DNA from: Mesotoga sp. BH458_6_3_2_1
GTDB lineage: Bacteria; Thermotogota; Thermotogae; Petrotogales; Kosmotogaceae
Assembly: GCF_003664995.1 (NCBI RefSeq)
Contig: NZ_JFHL01000002.1
Span: forward strand, 124,001 to 188,000
Direction of reading: 5' to 3'
DNA length: 64,000 nucleotides
The notes under the pieces were generated by a model. It was not told the origin of the DNA. It saw only the letters and a program-made list of their open reading frames with translations, and made no database searches. Shown here one piece after another: positions 52,998 to 62,139 of the stretch. Position 1 is the first letter of the stretch, and each line of letters opens with the position of its first letter. Both the position numbers and the translations under genes were made by a program.

Positions 52998-54607
52998 TCT
53001 TCATCACTCCGTTCCCTGACGACCTCGGCCTTCTTGTGACCGGCCATCATCAGTCCTATTTCTTCTCGATCGACTTCATCAGGAGTTACTTCCCCCATTA
53101 TTTCGCCCTCATAGAAGACGAGTATTCTATCAGAAAGGGAAAATATCTCGTCCAGCTCCATTGAAATCAGAAGCATTGCAATACCCTTGTCACGCATTGA
53201 AATCAAAGTTGTGTGTATGAACTCAATGGCTCCTATATCTAGTCCTCTTGTCGGCTGAGAGACTACCACAACTTTCGGTTCTATCGGTACGATACTCAGT
53301 TCACGCCCTACAACCACTTTTTGCTGGTTTCCGCCTGAGAGGTTTCCAGCAAGCATGTTTATATTCTTTGGCCTGACATCAAATGTATCCACAACTTCCC
53401 TGGCGAAATCCTTAACAGCTTTCTGGTTAATAAACCCCTCCTGTGAAAAGGGTTCTTCGTCCTGTTTCCCAAGGATAAGATTGTAAAATACGGGGTACTG
53501 AGTTACCATGCCTCGTTTGATTCTGTTCTCCGGAATATGAGTTAAGCCTGTCTCTCTAATCTCCAGCGCGGTTTGATTGGTAAGATCCATGCCGCTAAGG
53601 AAGACATTGCCTTTTTCAACCTTCCGTAAACCAGTTATTGCCTCAACAAGCTCTGTTTGACCGTTGCCTGCAACACCTGCTATTCCCACGATTTCGCCCT
53701 GACGGACCGAAAAAGAGACTCCGTTAACAGTGTATAGATTTCTGTTGTCTTTGACATGGAGGTCTTTTACCTCGAGAACAGTATCACCAGCCTGCTTCTC
53801 TTCCTTTTCCACACGTAGAAGAACTTCTCTTCCGACCATCATTGTGGCGAGTTGTCTCGGGTTAGTGTCTTTAGTGTTTACTTGACCGGTAACTTTACCA
53901 AGTCTCATTACCGTTACTCTGTCAGTTATAGCCATCACTTCGTTCAGTTTGTGAGTAATGAAGATGATAGTCTTACCATTCTCTTTAAGTACTCGGAGAA
54001 TCTTGAAAAGCTCTTCAGTTTCCTGGGGAGTAAGAACGGCTGTCGGTTCATCGAAGATCAGAATCTCAGCGCCCCTGTAGAGAATTTTTAGAATTTCAAC
54101 CCTTTGCTGCATTCCAACAGGAATGTCTTCGATATACGAATCAATATCAACGGCCAATCCAAACTTCATCGACAATTCTTTAACGATTTTTCGTGACTTT
54201 CCAGTGTCCAAGAAGAGTTTTAGAGGGCCGTACTTCGGTTCAGAACCGAGGACGACGTTTTCAGCTACAGTCTGATTGTCCACAAGCATGAAATGCTGAT
54301 GAACCATACCAATACCCATTTCAATAGCATCTTTAGGACCATTGATTACTGTCCTCTTGCCATTTATAAAAATCTCTCCTTCGTCAGGAGTATAAAGTCC
54401 ATACAACTGATTCATGAGTGTCGATTTTCCTGCACCATTCTCGCCAACAAGTGCGTGTATTTCACCCTGTTTGACTTGGAAATCGACATGATCATTAGCG
54501 ACAACGGAAGGAAATGTCTTTACAATTCCCTTCATTGCAACTGCGATGCCGGAGAGATCGAGGTTTTCAACGTTGTTTTCTTTCACACGCTCACCTCCAT
54601 CGTACAT
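52994..54607 (-). CDS. Nucleoside-type ABC ATPase with two nucleotide-binding domains (NupO/YufO-like)
   Basis: 537 residues. First domain: Walker A GENGAGKSTLMNQLYG, signature IPVGMQQRVEILKIL, Walker B ILIFDEPTAVLTPQ. Second domain: degenerate Walker A GVAGNGQTELVEAI, signature LSGGNQQKVVVGREL, VVVSQPTRGLDIG. The degenerate second site is normal for this family. It powers import by the two permeases. GGAGGTGAG precedes ATG 54607; a strong hairpin upstream separates it from pnrA. Confidence 0.93.
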   Translation of the reverse strand: MYDGGERVKENNVENLDLSGIAVAMKGIVKTFPSVVANDHVDFQVKQGEIHALVGENGAGKSTLMNQLYGLYTPDEGEIFINGKRTVINGPKDAIEMGIGMVHQHFMLVDNQTVAENVVLGSEPKYGPLKLFLDTGKSRKIVKELSMKFGLAVDIDSYIEDIPVGMQQRVEILKILYRGAEILIFDEPTAVLTPQETEELFKILRVLKENGKTIIFITHKLNEVMAITDRVTVMRLGKVTGQVNTKDTNPRQLATMMVGREVLLRVEKEEKQAGDTVLEVKDLHVKDNRNLYTVNGVSFSVRQGEIVGIAGVAGNGQTELVEAITGLRKVEKGNVFLSGMDLTNQTALEIRETGLTHIPENRIKRGMVTQYPVFYNLILGKQDEEPFSQEGFINQKAVKDFAREVVDTFDVRPKNINMLAGNLSGGNQQKVVVGRELSIVPIEPKVVVVSQPTRGLDIGAIEFIHTTLISMRDKGIAMLLISMELDEIFSLSDRILVFYEGEIMGEVTPDEVDREEIGLMMAGHKKAEVVRERSDEE

Positions 54608-54612
54608 GATAC

Positions 54613-54641
54613 GAAAAATCGGGAGAGTCTGCTCTCCCGAT
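54613..54641 (-). terminator. Hairpin terminator/attenuator between pnrA and its ATPase gene
   Basis: On the minus strand ATCGGGAGAG-CAGA-CTCTCCCGAT (10-bp perfect stem) then TTTTT. It is inside the operon just after the binding-protein gene, as in the opp operon. Confidence 0.9.
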
Positions 54642-54675
54642 CTTTGATATCACACGATTGTGTGAAGAGCTTCCA

Positions 54676-55698
54676 TTATGGAAGGGTTATTTCTGGGACA
54701 ACGAATGCATCCAGCTCTTCCTGTGTATCTGGAACAACAAATGTTCCAGCCTTAAGAAGACCTCTTAGGAATTCAACTTCGGAAAGGATAACTGGTCCAA
54801 CAACATCCTTAGTATAAGTCATGGGGCTGATTCCAACGCCTTCATCCTTAATACCGAGGGTCTTCGTTCCTGGTTCAAAAGTTCCAAGTGCAATACTCAT
54901 AACGGCCTGATAAGAAGCCATGTCGACTCTCTTGACTGAACTGGTAAGGACTCTTCCAGGAGCCATGTAGTCCTGATCAACGTCAACTCCTACTGCAAAG
55001 AAACCTTCTCCCTTTTCAGCAGCGGCTTCAATTACTCCGTTTCCACATGCACCTGCTGCGTGGAAGACGATGTCTGCGCCTTCAGCGAACTGAGCGAGTG
55101 CGAGGTCCTTACCCTTCTTTGGATCGTTAAAGTCCATAGTGTATCCCTGAAGCATGCTAATGGTCTTTCCGTGAAGCTCTTCGTAAACTCTAATGCCGGC
55201 CTCATAGCCATAGCGGAATCTTTCGACCGGAGGAATTGGGAGACCACCAACAAAACCTACCATGTTTGTCTCAGTCATAGCGGCTACTACATAGCCTACC
55301 AGGAAAGCTCCTTCCTGTTCTTTAAATAGATACGTTGCCACGTTGTTGGGCATATTCTCGATCGGATCGATGTCGATACCGATGAAGTAAGTGTCCGGGA
55401 ACTGAGGAGCAACCTTGTAAAGCGCATCGGCCATCATGAAGCCGACTCCGAAGATAATATCTGCTTCCTTTGCGGCGTTGGATAGATTCGGTATGTAGTC
55501 GGCCTGTTCTTTGGATTGAACTACTTCCCTTTCCAATCCAAGGAAATCAGAAGCTTTCACAATTCCTTCCCATGTTCCGTCGTTAAAAGACTTGTCTCCA
55601 AGTCCGCCGACGTCAGTAACCATGATTACCTTCATTGCCATTACTGGGAGGGCAATCATGAGAATAAGTGAGAACACCAGCAATAATCTTAGTTTCAT
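54676..55698 (-). CDS. BMP-family nucleoside-binding protein (PnrA/Med type)
   Basis: 340 residues. Signal peptide MKLRLLLVFSLILMIALPVMA without lipobox Cys, so it is probably a soluble periplasmic protein and not a lipoprotein. Family blocks VTDVGGLGDKSFNDGTWEG, DIIFGVGFMMADALYKVAPQFPDTYFIGID, GFVGGLPIPPVERFRYGYEAGI and GADIVFHAAGACGNGVIEAA. PnrA-type proteins bind purine nucleosides. It overlaps the large membrane gene by four bases and precedes the transporter hairpin. Confidence 0.93.
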   Translation of the reverse strand: MKLRLLLVFSLILMIALPVMAMKVIMVTDVGGLGDKSFNDGTWEGIVKASDFLGLEREVVQSKEQADYIPNLSNAAKEADIIFGVGFMMADALYKVAPQFPDTYFIGIDIDPIENMPNNVATYLFKEQEGAFLVGYVVAAMTETNMVGFVGGLPIPPVERFRYGYEAGIRVYEELHGKTISMLQGYTMDFNDPKKGKDLALAQFAEGADIVFHAAGACGNGVIEAAAEKGEGFFAVGVDVDQDYMAPGRVLTSSVKRVDMASYQAVMSIALGTFEPGTKTLGIKDEGVGISPMTYTKDVVGPVILSEVEFLRGLLKAGTFVVPDTQEELDAFVVPEITLP

Positions 55699-58016
55699 TC
55701 ACTAACACTCCCTTTCTTATGAGATAGTAAGATCCATAGAACTGATAAAACAATTATACCCGCAAAAACAATCAAAAACAAAACGTTTATTGAGGGATTA
55801 ATGGTCACTCTTAAGATTGGAGACCCGCCTTGAACAAAGAGATTCAAGCTGCTAATTCCTGGCAGAACCAAGAAGAAATAGAGGACGATAATTGCCAGGT
55901 TGATATAGGAGATCATGGGCCTTCTAACAACGAATAGAGAAACTGCTAGTAATAATAGAGCGACTAATAGTGCCGCAAATTCACGAACTCTATATACTTT
56001 TACAGGTACTGGTGAGGGGTCGCTTTCGAGAAGGGGATCAATCTCTTCATGATAATCATTTAGAGCAATTGCCAATTCTGGTTTGGATCCAAGGACCGTT
56101 TCGAGCGAGTAGGTGAAATCCTCCCTCATTTTCTCTCCGGCGTAAACAACTATTTTTTCCGACGTTGCTATCAGAGTCGATACCGACGTTGAGTAACTCC
56201 TGCTATTTCTATTGCTATCCCTTATGAAACTATCAATGTCCTTTGTAAGGCCCTGGAGCTCGGAGATGTATGTAGTTTGATTCTCAATGGAGAAATACTC
56301 AGTGAAGGCGGGAGCCGCAACTCTAAGTCTTCCATTGCTGTCGACACTGTAACTCATTTCGGCTGATGCTGAGAATGAATTCATCTTATTTGGAATGACT
56401 ACTCGCAGAATTCTCTTGAAAGCGTTCAGTTCGCTTGAAACAAGAGAGTTCAGGTCTCTAGTCTGCAGACTAATCATCGATTCTGGAGCGAGAAACACAT
56501 CATTCTTCAGTGTCGAATAATAGACGGAATCATAGAATCCCTCGAAGCTGTCCATAGCTATCTCTGGCTGCTCGTTAAGAAGATTGAGGAAGGGGAATAT
56601 TGAGATCAAGACAAGGAGGATCAACTTCAGGATAAGAATCCTGCTTCTTTTCCTTCTGTTCAGCAGAGAAGAGATAGTTAGTATAAATATGAAAGCAAAG
56701 GCTGGAAGCCCGACTATTGAATGAAGGGATAGGTCAAAGATACCTGCAGTGATATTGCCTATGAAAAATAGATAGAGGGTTTCGAGAAGTATTATTAAGC
56801 CAATCAGATACTTCTTGACGGAAGGGAGAATTGTGAACGCCAGAACCACTAATAATGCATACACAAGAACCCTCAGCCACCAGAGATTGAGGCTCCTTTC
56901 AACACTCCGAACAAGATTTGCAGAGAGTTCATTCCTTATTCCACCCATAATATTCGCCTGAATTGGAACAATCTTCCTTACTTCGTCTGCAATATCGCTT
57001 TCGATTAGACCTACGGGAGTGAATTGCTTCATTGAAAGAAGCTGTGCTCCCATTCCAATCTTTTCTATTACAGTTGTCCTGACTCCAGGGTTCTGCTCAA
57101 GTGAGTCGATTAGTACTTCATACTTGGAGTCTACGGGTTCAATATCAAGCTGAAATCCAGCAATTTCCTTTTCTCTTACGGCAATCGACTCGGGGAAAAA
57201 AGGTGCGTATTCGATCAGCCCCATGGATCTCAGAAGCCAAAGTCGAAAAAGCTCTCTTCCATCGGACATCAATTGGGCATCTCCTAATTGAGCGAGATCC
57301 ATGGCCGTCTGTATCGCCAACCTGCTGATTTCTTCTTCAACTAGAGTACTCACACTGTACTCTTTTGAGCTTAGCTTGGCTACTGTCTCGTTAAGCGCAT
57401 CGATTATTCTGTTATCGGAAAGACTTAATATTTCCCGCTCTGACTCAATTGGAGCGTCAACGTTCAAACTGAAAGAGGAAAATGAGTTAGATACCCCTAA
57501 CGCTTCAGGAAATGCTCCTGGCTTCTCCTCCAATAGACCCAAAGAGTAGGCGATCCACTCCTTGTAGACAACCTCGGCCATACTTCGCACTCTTGAGGAA
57601 TAAGCATTGAAGACTTCGAGGTAGGCCGGCATTTCATTAAGCGAGTATGTCTCAAAGGCCTTTCCCGAAATGTCTGAAAGAACCCACGCGAGAAAAGCGC
57701 TGTAAGCAATTCTGTCGTCGCTATCGCGGAAGTCCTCTTCAGCGAATGCCTCAAGATGCTTTGTGAGGAGTCCTGCAATTGTTGTCGAACTTTCTTTTTT
57801 CTCAATACTGCCTACCATCTGAAGCTTATACAATCTGTAAATCGACAGATAATCGAGGTCTTCAATAAGTTTGACGACCTTCGGTAGCTGTGGTTCTTGC
57901 TGGCCGTAGTCATCTACATAAGTGTTAAAGTCCTCAACAATCAGTTTCTGGCTAAAGGAAAAGGAAAGAACAGCTATTGCCAGAAAGAAGATGACCGAGA
58001 GTATAGTCTTTGGCAC
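55695..58016 (-). CDS. Large membrane protein of unknown function, coupled to the nucleoside transporter
   Basis: 773 residues. Signal peptide (MPKTILSVIFFLAIAVLSFSFS), then about 360 mostly helical, extracytoplasmic residues, a central group of four or five helices (~385-485), a second extracytoplasmic region (~490-665), and a C-terminal group of three or four helices (~670-765). No motif of an enzyme or transporter is visible. Its end overlaps pnrA by four bases and its start lies 18 bp after udk, so it is made with the nucleoside import system. A role in uptake or in handling imported nucleosides is inference only. Confidence 0.7.
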   Translation of the reverse strand: MPKTILSVIFFLAIAVLSFSFSQKLIVEDFNTYVDDYGQQEPQLPKVVKLIEDLDYLSIYRLYKLQMVGSIEKKESSTTIAGLLTKHLEAFAEEDFRDSDDRIAYSAFLAWVLSDISGKAFETYSLNEMPAYLEVFNAYSSRVRSMAEVVYKEWIAYSLGLLEEKPGAFPEALGVSNSFSSFSLNVDAPIESEREILSLSDNRIIDALNETVAKLSSKEYSVSTLVEEEISRLAIQTAMDLAQLGDAQLMSDGRELFRLWLLRSMGLIEYAPFFPESIAVREKEIAGFQLDIEPVDSKYEVLIDSLEQNPGVRTTVIEKIGMGAQLLSMKQFTPVGLIESDIADEVRKIVPIQANIMGGIRNELSANLVRSVERSLNLWWLRVLVYALLVVLAFTILPSVKKYLIGLIILLETLYLFFIGNITAGIFDLSLHSIVGLPAFAFIFILTISSLLNRRKRSRILILKLILLVLISIFPFLNLLNEQPEIAMDSFEGFYDSVYYSTLKNDVFLAPESMISLQTRDLNSLVSSELNAFKRILRVVIPNKMNSFSASAEMSYSVDSNGRLRVAAPAFTEYFSIENQTTYISELQGLTKDIDSFIRDSNRNSRSYSTSVSTLIATSEKIVVYAGEKMREDFTYSLETVLGSKPELAIALNDYHEEIDPLLESDPSPVPVKVYRVREFAALLVALLLLAVSLFVVRRPMISYINLAIIVLYFFLVLPGISSLNLFVQGGSPILRVTINPSINVLFLIVFAGIIVLSVLWILLSHKKGSVSE

Positions 58017-58034
58017 TTTACACCTCCAGCCCGA

Positions 58035-58640
58035 TCACTTGTTCAACATGTTTTCAATAGCGTTTATTATTACATTTAGCCCAGTAGTGTTAGCGGCTCC
58101 GTCAGGTAAAACTATATCACAAAAGTATTTCTGCGGTTCTATGAAGCTCTCAAACGAAGGCGCAACAAACTTCCTGTACTGCTCAATTATGCTGTCCACA
58201 GACCTTCCTCTCTCCTTGGTATCGCGCTCAATCCTTCTAATCAGTCTCTCATCTGAAGGAGCATCTATGTATATAGAAAAATCGAAGAGATCTCTCATCT
58301 CTTTCTTGAACATAACAAGGAGCCCTTCAACAATAACAAGCGGCTTTGGTTTGAACTCTCTGCATATTCCCTCTTCCCGTCGGTAAGTAACCATACTATA
58401 GACTGGAACCATAATGCTTTTGTTCCCTTTTGTCGACTTCAGGTGTTGTTCAAAGAGTTCAAAATCGAAGGCTCTTGGTGAGTCGAAGTTGAACTCTCTT
58501 GGATCTGTCCCAGGATCGAGGTTCTTGTAGTAATCATCCATTGAGAGTATTGCAGCTCTATCCTTGAAGTGGTTGTAGATTACGTTGGTAACCGATGTCT
58601 TGCCTGAACCACTGCCGCCGATTATCGAAACAAGCACCAT
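58035..58640 (-). CDS. udk: Uridine/cytidine kinase
   Basis: 201 residues. P-loop GGSGSGKTSVTNVIY (8-22), LSMDDYYKNLDPG, NFDSPRAFDFELFEQHL, VIVEGLLVMFKKEMRDLFDFSIYIDA and RRIERDTKERGRSVDSIIEQY. It phosphorylates uridine and cytidine to the monophosphates. It shares one base with rex upstream and precedes the transporter genes, which supports nucleosides as transporter cargo. Confidence 0.95.
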   Translation of the reverse strand: MVLVSIIGGSGSGKTSVTNVIYNHFKDRAAILSMDDYYKNLDPGTDPREFNFDSPRAFDFELFEQHLKSTKGNKSIMVPVYSMVTYRREEGICREFKPKPLVIVEGLLVMFKKEMRDLFDFSIYIDAPSDERLIRRIERDTKERGRSVDSIIEQYRKFVAPSFESFIEPQKYFCDIVLPDGAANTTGLNVIINAIENMLNK

Positions 58641-59293
58641 TATCTTATTCTTACCCTTCTTGAAGATCCAAAGGTCATGTTGAAGGCCAGTGACCTGAAT
58701 GAGACAGAGATATCTATCTCTTCATTCCTCACTTCTGGCGGCAACGAGAGTCTCACTGGAGCGAAATTGACTATTCCCTTAATGCTGGCCTCGATTAGCA
58801 GTTCAGCAGTACTTTGTGCAGCATTTGCGGGAACTGTAATGACACCAATCTCAATATTTCTTTCCCTGACAATCTCTTTCAGCAACAAAGTAGAGTCGAT
58901 TACAAGATCATTTGGCATTGGGATTCCTATCTTATTGGGGTTGTTGTCAAATAGAGCTCTTGTAATGAAGCCTGAATTGGAAAGGCCCGGATAGTTTGCC
59001 AGAGCCATCCCCAGGTTGCCCATTCCAACGATGCAAGTATTCCATTTTTTCCTGATTCCAAGTATCTCGCTTATACTGTCAAGCAGAAGCTCGGTGGCAT
59101 AGCCTACGCCTCTCTTTCCGAATTCTCCAAAATAAGATAGGTCTTTCCTGACTTGGCTAGCTTTGATTCCAAGCCTTTCCGCAAGATCCTTTGAGGATAC
59201 GCTAGGCACACCAGAGATAACCAAATTCTCTAAACATCTGTGGTATACGGCAAGCCTTTTTATCGTAGGTTTGGGGATCCTCCTGCTATCCAT
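58640..59293 (-). CDS. rex: Rex redox-sensing repressor
   Basis: 217 residues. Winged helix (~10-80: [34 protein letters not shown]), Rossmann NAD(H) domain with [17 protein letters not shown] and the C-terminal domain-swap helix. Rex represses fermentation and respiration genes and lets go when NADH is high. Being first in the operon with nucleoside salvage, it may control its own operon. TATAAT at 59334-59329 (minus) has a poor -35, and GTTAATGAGTAAC just upstream (59341-59353) is a partial dyad, not a textbook Rex box. Confidence 0.94.
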   Translation of the reverse strand: MDSRRIPKPTIKRLAVYHRCLENLVISGVPSVSSKDLAERLGIKASQVRKDLSYFGEFGKRGVGYATELLLDSISEILGIRKKWNTCIVGMGNLGMALANYPGLSNSGFITRALFDNNPNKIGIPMPNDLVIDSTLLLKEIVRERNIEIGVITVPANAAQSTAELLIEASIKGIVNFAPVRLSLPPEVRNEEIDISVSFRSLAFNMTFGSSRRVRIR

Positions 59294-59442
59294 TGTTAAT
59301 CAACCTCCCGGCCGGTTTCTTTGCGAAAATTATAACACGGTTACTCATTAACTACCTTTGATCAGACCACTCAAAAAATGTCATACATCAACGTGCTATA
59401 ATTACTCTTAGAATGTTCATAATATAGACTGGAGCACTTTTT

Positions 59443-59778
59443 ATGGGAAAGAGAGTTGGGTTGAATAGTCAATTTGCGTCGGTAGTGCTGCTGATTTTGT
59501 CTCTCTTCCTTTTCGTAGAAACTCTCTTCATTTACAGGTACGTAAAAGAAGCGCAGTCTACCGAATTTGAAGTTGGTTTTTTTGATATTACAAGTCGATT
59601 GAGAGTGCTTTTTGATGATGAAGGGTATTTGCTTCAACCAGGAGAAAACCTGGTACTGAAGATAAAACGAAACGATAGACTTGTCGTTGAACAAGAGCTA
59701 CCCGGAAGGTACTCAATAATGAGTGGCGGGAAGATTATCAACGTGAGTATTCCACTGGCGGAAGTGAGTGTAAGGTGA
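59443..59778 (+). CDS. Hypothetical single-pass membrane protein
   Basis: 111 residues: one N-terminal helix (FASVVLLILSLFLFVETLFIY) and a ~75-residue mostly beta outer domain (VLFDDEGYLLQPGENLVLKIKRND). It looks anchored and extracytoplasmic; no family recognised. Its ATG has only a weak ribosome site (TTTTT region). It overlaps the DUF4416 gene by four bases and starts the plus-strand run to recX. Confidence 0.65.
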   Translation: MGKRVGLNSQFASVVLLILSLFLFVETLFIYRYVKEAQSTEFEVGFFDITSRLRVLFDDEGYLLQPGENLVLKIKRNDRLVVEQELPGRYSIMSGGKIINVSIPLAEVSVR

Positions 59779-60314
59779 TGGGAAGTTATCGAAAGACAGA
59801 AATGGTGAATCTCGTTGTCTTTATGTTCGGTTCATACATAGATTACAGGCTTCAGGAAATTCAGCCAGTTCTTGAGAGGAAGTTTGGACCGGCAGATTAT
59901 ATATCGAGGTCTCTGGACTTCGACAAGTACACGTCTTATTATAATGATGAAATGGGCTACAACCTCAAAGGCAAGCTGATCTCCTTCAAAAGACTGGTTC
60001 ATCCTCAGCAGCTTTCGTTGATAAAGAAGATTACCAATGGGGTTGAAGAGAACTTCAGACTTGAAGGGAAGCGAAAAGTTAATCTCGATCCGGGTTACGT
60101 CCACCATGCACAGTTTGTTCTTGCTTCCACAAAGCACTGGGCAAATCGAATCTATTTGTGGGACGGCATCTCTGCGGAAATTACACTTATGTTTGTCAAC
60201 GGTTCTTTTACACCTCTTCCATATACCTATCCTAACTACAGGGATCGGGAATACATCGAAGAATTGATGAGAATTAGAGAGTTGTATCTCCTGAAGAGAA
60301 AGGAAAGACTATGA
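59775..60314 (+). CDS. DUF4416 family protein
   Basis: 179 residues. The family pattern is visible throughout: ERKFGPADYISRSLDFDKYTSYYNDEMG, LISFKRLVHPQQLSLIKKITN, RKVNLDPGYVHHAQFVLAST, NRIYLWDGISAEITLMF and YTYPNYRDREYIEELM. Members are uncharacterised and often neighbour RNA or translation genes, as here (rimO follows with 4-bp overlap). Conserved Asp, Tyr and His suggest an enzyme, but no reaction is known. Confidence 0.85.
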   Translation: MMGSYRKTEMVNLVVFMFGSYIDYRLQEIQPVLERKFGPADYISRSLDFDKYTSYYNDEMGYNLKGKLISFKRLVHPQQLSLIKKITNGVEENFRLEGKRKVNLDPGYVHHAQFVLASTKHWANRIYLWDGISAEITLMFVNGSFTPLPYTYPNYRDREYIEELMRIRELYLLKRKERL

Positions 60315-61612
60315 AATTTGGAGTCCTTTCCCTGGGATGCTCTAAGAATATGGCCGATATGGATAATTTCATGGGCATTATGATAGGCAGGGGACATGAG
60401 ATTGTGAAAGATGCCTTGATTGCTGACTTGCTAGTCATTGACACCTGCGGATTTATAGACGACGCGAAAAGGGAAAGTCTTGAAGAAATATTCAAGTCCA
60501 TTTCCTTCAAAGCAAGAAATCCTGGGCTCAAAGTACTTGCAGTAGGATGTCTTGTTCAGAGGTATTTTGAAGAGTTGAAGTCGGAGATTATAGAAATCGA
60601 TGGTTTGATAGGGGTTACAAGCCCGATGACTCTTGCTGATTTGATTGAGAAGGAAGAGTTTTTCTATCACAGAGAGCCCGAGGTAGTCTATGATTATTCC
60701 AACAGAGTGGCAGGCAAGTATTCTGCATACGTGAAGATAGGAGACGGATGCAATCGAGATTGTGCTTTCTGTTCAATTCCCAGTTTCAAAGGAAGATCGG
60801 TTAGTCGCGCCTCAGAAAGTGTGGTTAAGGAGACGCTTTCTCTTGTGAAAAAGGGTGTTAAGGAGGTAGTCTTGGTATCTCAAGACTCCACGCAGTATGG
60901 CAGAGATCTGAATGAAGGACTTGACCTCAAAGGACTTCTCAGGAAACTGAATGATCTCGAAGGCGATTTCTGGATACGCCTTCTATACCTTCATCCCGAT
61001 CATGTTGATGATGCTTTGGTGGATACGATCATCTCGTTGCCGAAAGTAGTAGATTACTTTGACATGCCTGTTCAGAGTGGTTCGGACAAAATTCTGAAGA
61101 GAATGGGGAGATCCAGGAATTCTGCCGAGCTTCTTGAGATGCTTCTATGTATAAGGCAGAAGGCTCCTCACGCTATTTTGAGAACTACAGTCATGGTTGG
61201 ATTTCCTGGTGAAAGCGAAGTTACTTTCAATGAGACTTTGGACTTTGTGAGAACTGTAGAATTCGACCGACTTGGAGGCTTTGTTTATTCCAGGGAAGAA
61301 GGAACAAAAGCGTTTGGCCAGAGAGCGACGGTCGGAAAGGAACATGCGACACAAATGCTAGAGACACTAATGGAAGAACAGGATACCATTTCCGCTGAAA
61401 GGCTTTCACACTTCAAAGGAAAGGTATTGACTGTATTGCTTGAGGAAAGCGGTGCCAGCTACACTTTGGGAAGAGCTTACAACAGTGCTCCTGAAGTCGA
61501 CGGAGTGGTCGTGTTGAAGGGTCATAATGAGGAAGGAGTTTTCTTGAAGGCAAGAATTACGGAAACTTATGAACATGACATGGAAGGTGTTGTGCTGGAT
61601 GAACTTGCCTAA
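60311..61612 (+). CDS. rimO: RimO, ribosomal protein S12 methylthiotransferase
   Basis: 433 residues. N-terminal UPF0004 domain with cluster cysteines LGCSKNMADMDN (Cys10), DTCGFIDDAKRES and AVGCLVQRY; radical-SAM motif GCNRDCAFCSIPSFKG (three Cys); and a C-terminal TRAM domain (~370-433). It methylthiolates Asp of ribosomal protein S12. The enzyme carries two 4Fe-4S clusters, so it depends on the cell's Fe-S assembly system, relevant to the SUF change seen in this window. Overlaps pgsA by 14 bases. Confidence 0.95.
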   Translation: MKFGVLSLGCSKNMADMDNFMGIMIGRGHEIVKDALIADLLVIDTCGFIDDAKRESLEEIFKSISFKARNPGLKVLAVGCLVQRYFEELKSEIIEIDGLIGVTSPMTLADLIEKEEFFYHREPEVVYDYSNRVAGKYSAYVKIGDGCNRDCAFCSIPSFKGRSVSRASESVVKETLSLVKKGVKEVVLVSQDSTQYGRDLNEGLDLKGLLRKLNDLEGDFWIRLLYLHPDHVDDALVDTIISLPKVVDYFDMPVQSGSDKILKRMGRSRNSAELLEMLLCIRQKAPHAILRTTVMVGFPGESEVTFNETLDFVRTVEFDRLGGFVYSREEGTKAFGQRATVGKEHATQMLETLMEEQDTISAERLSHFKGKVLTVLLEESGASYTLGRAYNSAPEVDGVVVLKGHNEEGVFLKARITETYEHDMEGVVLDELA

Positions 61613-62138
61613 TATTCTAACGTTGTCAAGAATGGTGCTAACCTTGCCTGTTCTCGTGCTCCTAATGACAGGGAACACAATTGGATACTATTTTTCGTTT
61701 GCTGTCTTTTTGATTGCTTCTCTTACTGATTTTTTTGATGGAAGGATTGCCAGAAAACGCGGATTGGTTACTGATTTAGGAAAATTCCTAGACCAGATAG
61801 CTGATAAAATTCTGGTCACTTCTATATTTCTCGGTTTCATGGCTCTTTCGAAAGTCAGTCTATGGTTCCTATTTGTAGTTGTAACTAGAGATACAGTGGT
61901 TTCGGGAATCAGAATGGTGGCATCGAACAAGGGAAAAGTGATCGCCGCTGACATTTTTGGAAAAGCAAAGACGGTCTCTCAAATGACTTTTTTGATTCTG
62001 CTCTACTCCAATTTGCTCTGGGATATTCCTCCCAGGGGAGTGATGTTATGGCTAGAGATATTAATTGCGGCAGTTACAGCAATAAGTGGCGCCAATTACC
62101 TGCTTAAGAATATAGATATTTTCAAGGGGGGAAAGTAA
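61599..62138 (+). CDS. pgsA: CDP-diacylglycerol-glycerol-3-phosphate 3-phosphatidyltransferase
   Basis: 179 residues, five or six helices. CDP-alcohol phosphatidyltransferase motif from LTDFFDGRIARKRG to LGKFLDQIADK (D-G-x2-A-R-x8-G-x3-D-x3-D pattern, ~45-70). It makes phosphatidylglycerophosphate for membrane lipid synthesis. ATG 61599 starts MNLPNILTLSR, the common PgsA start; the open frame upstream is the rimO overlap. Confidence 0.92.
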   Translation: MNLPNILTLSRMVLTLPVLVLLMTGNTIGYYFSFAVFLIASLTDFFDGRIARKRGLVTDLGKFLDQIADKILVTSIFLGFMALSKVSLWFLFVVVTRDTVVSGIRMVASNKGKVIAADIFGKAKTVSQMTFLILLYSNLLWDIPPRGVMLWLEILIAAVTAISGANYLLKNIDIFKGGK

Positions 62139-62139
62139 A

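Noticed and set aside
59341-59353. GTTAATGAGTAAC as a Rex operator
   Set aside because: The dyad is imperfect and its spacing differs from the usual TTGTGA/TTGTTAA-type inverted repeat; kept only as a remark under rex.
59371-59694. 107-codon minus-strand ORF opposite the small membrane protein gene
   Set aside because: Antisense to a gene with better coding features (helix plus beta domain, 4-bp coupling to DUF4416); its own translation is low-complexity and basic without start signal.
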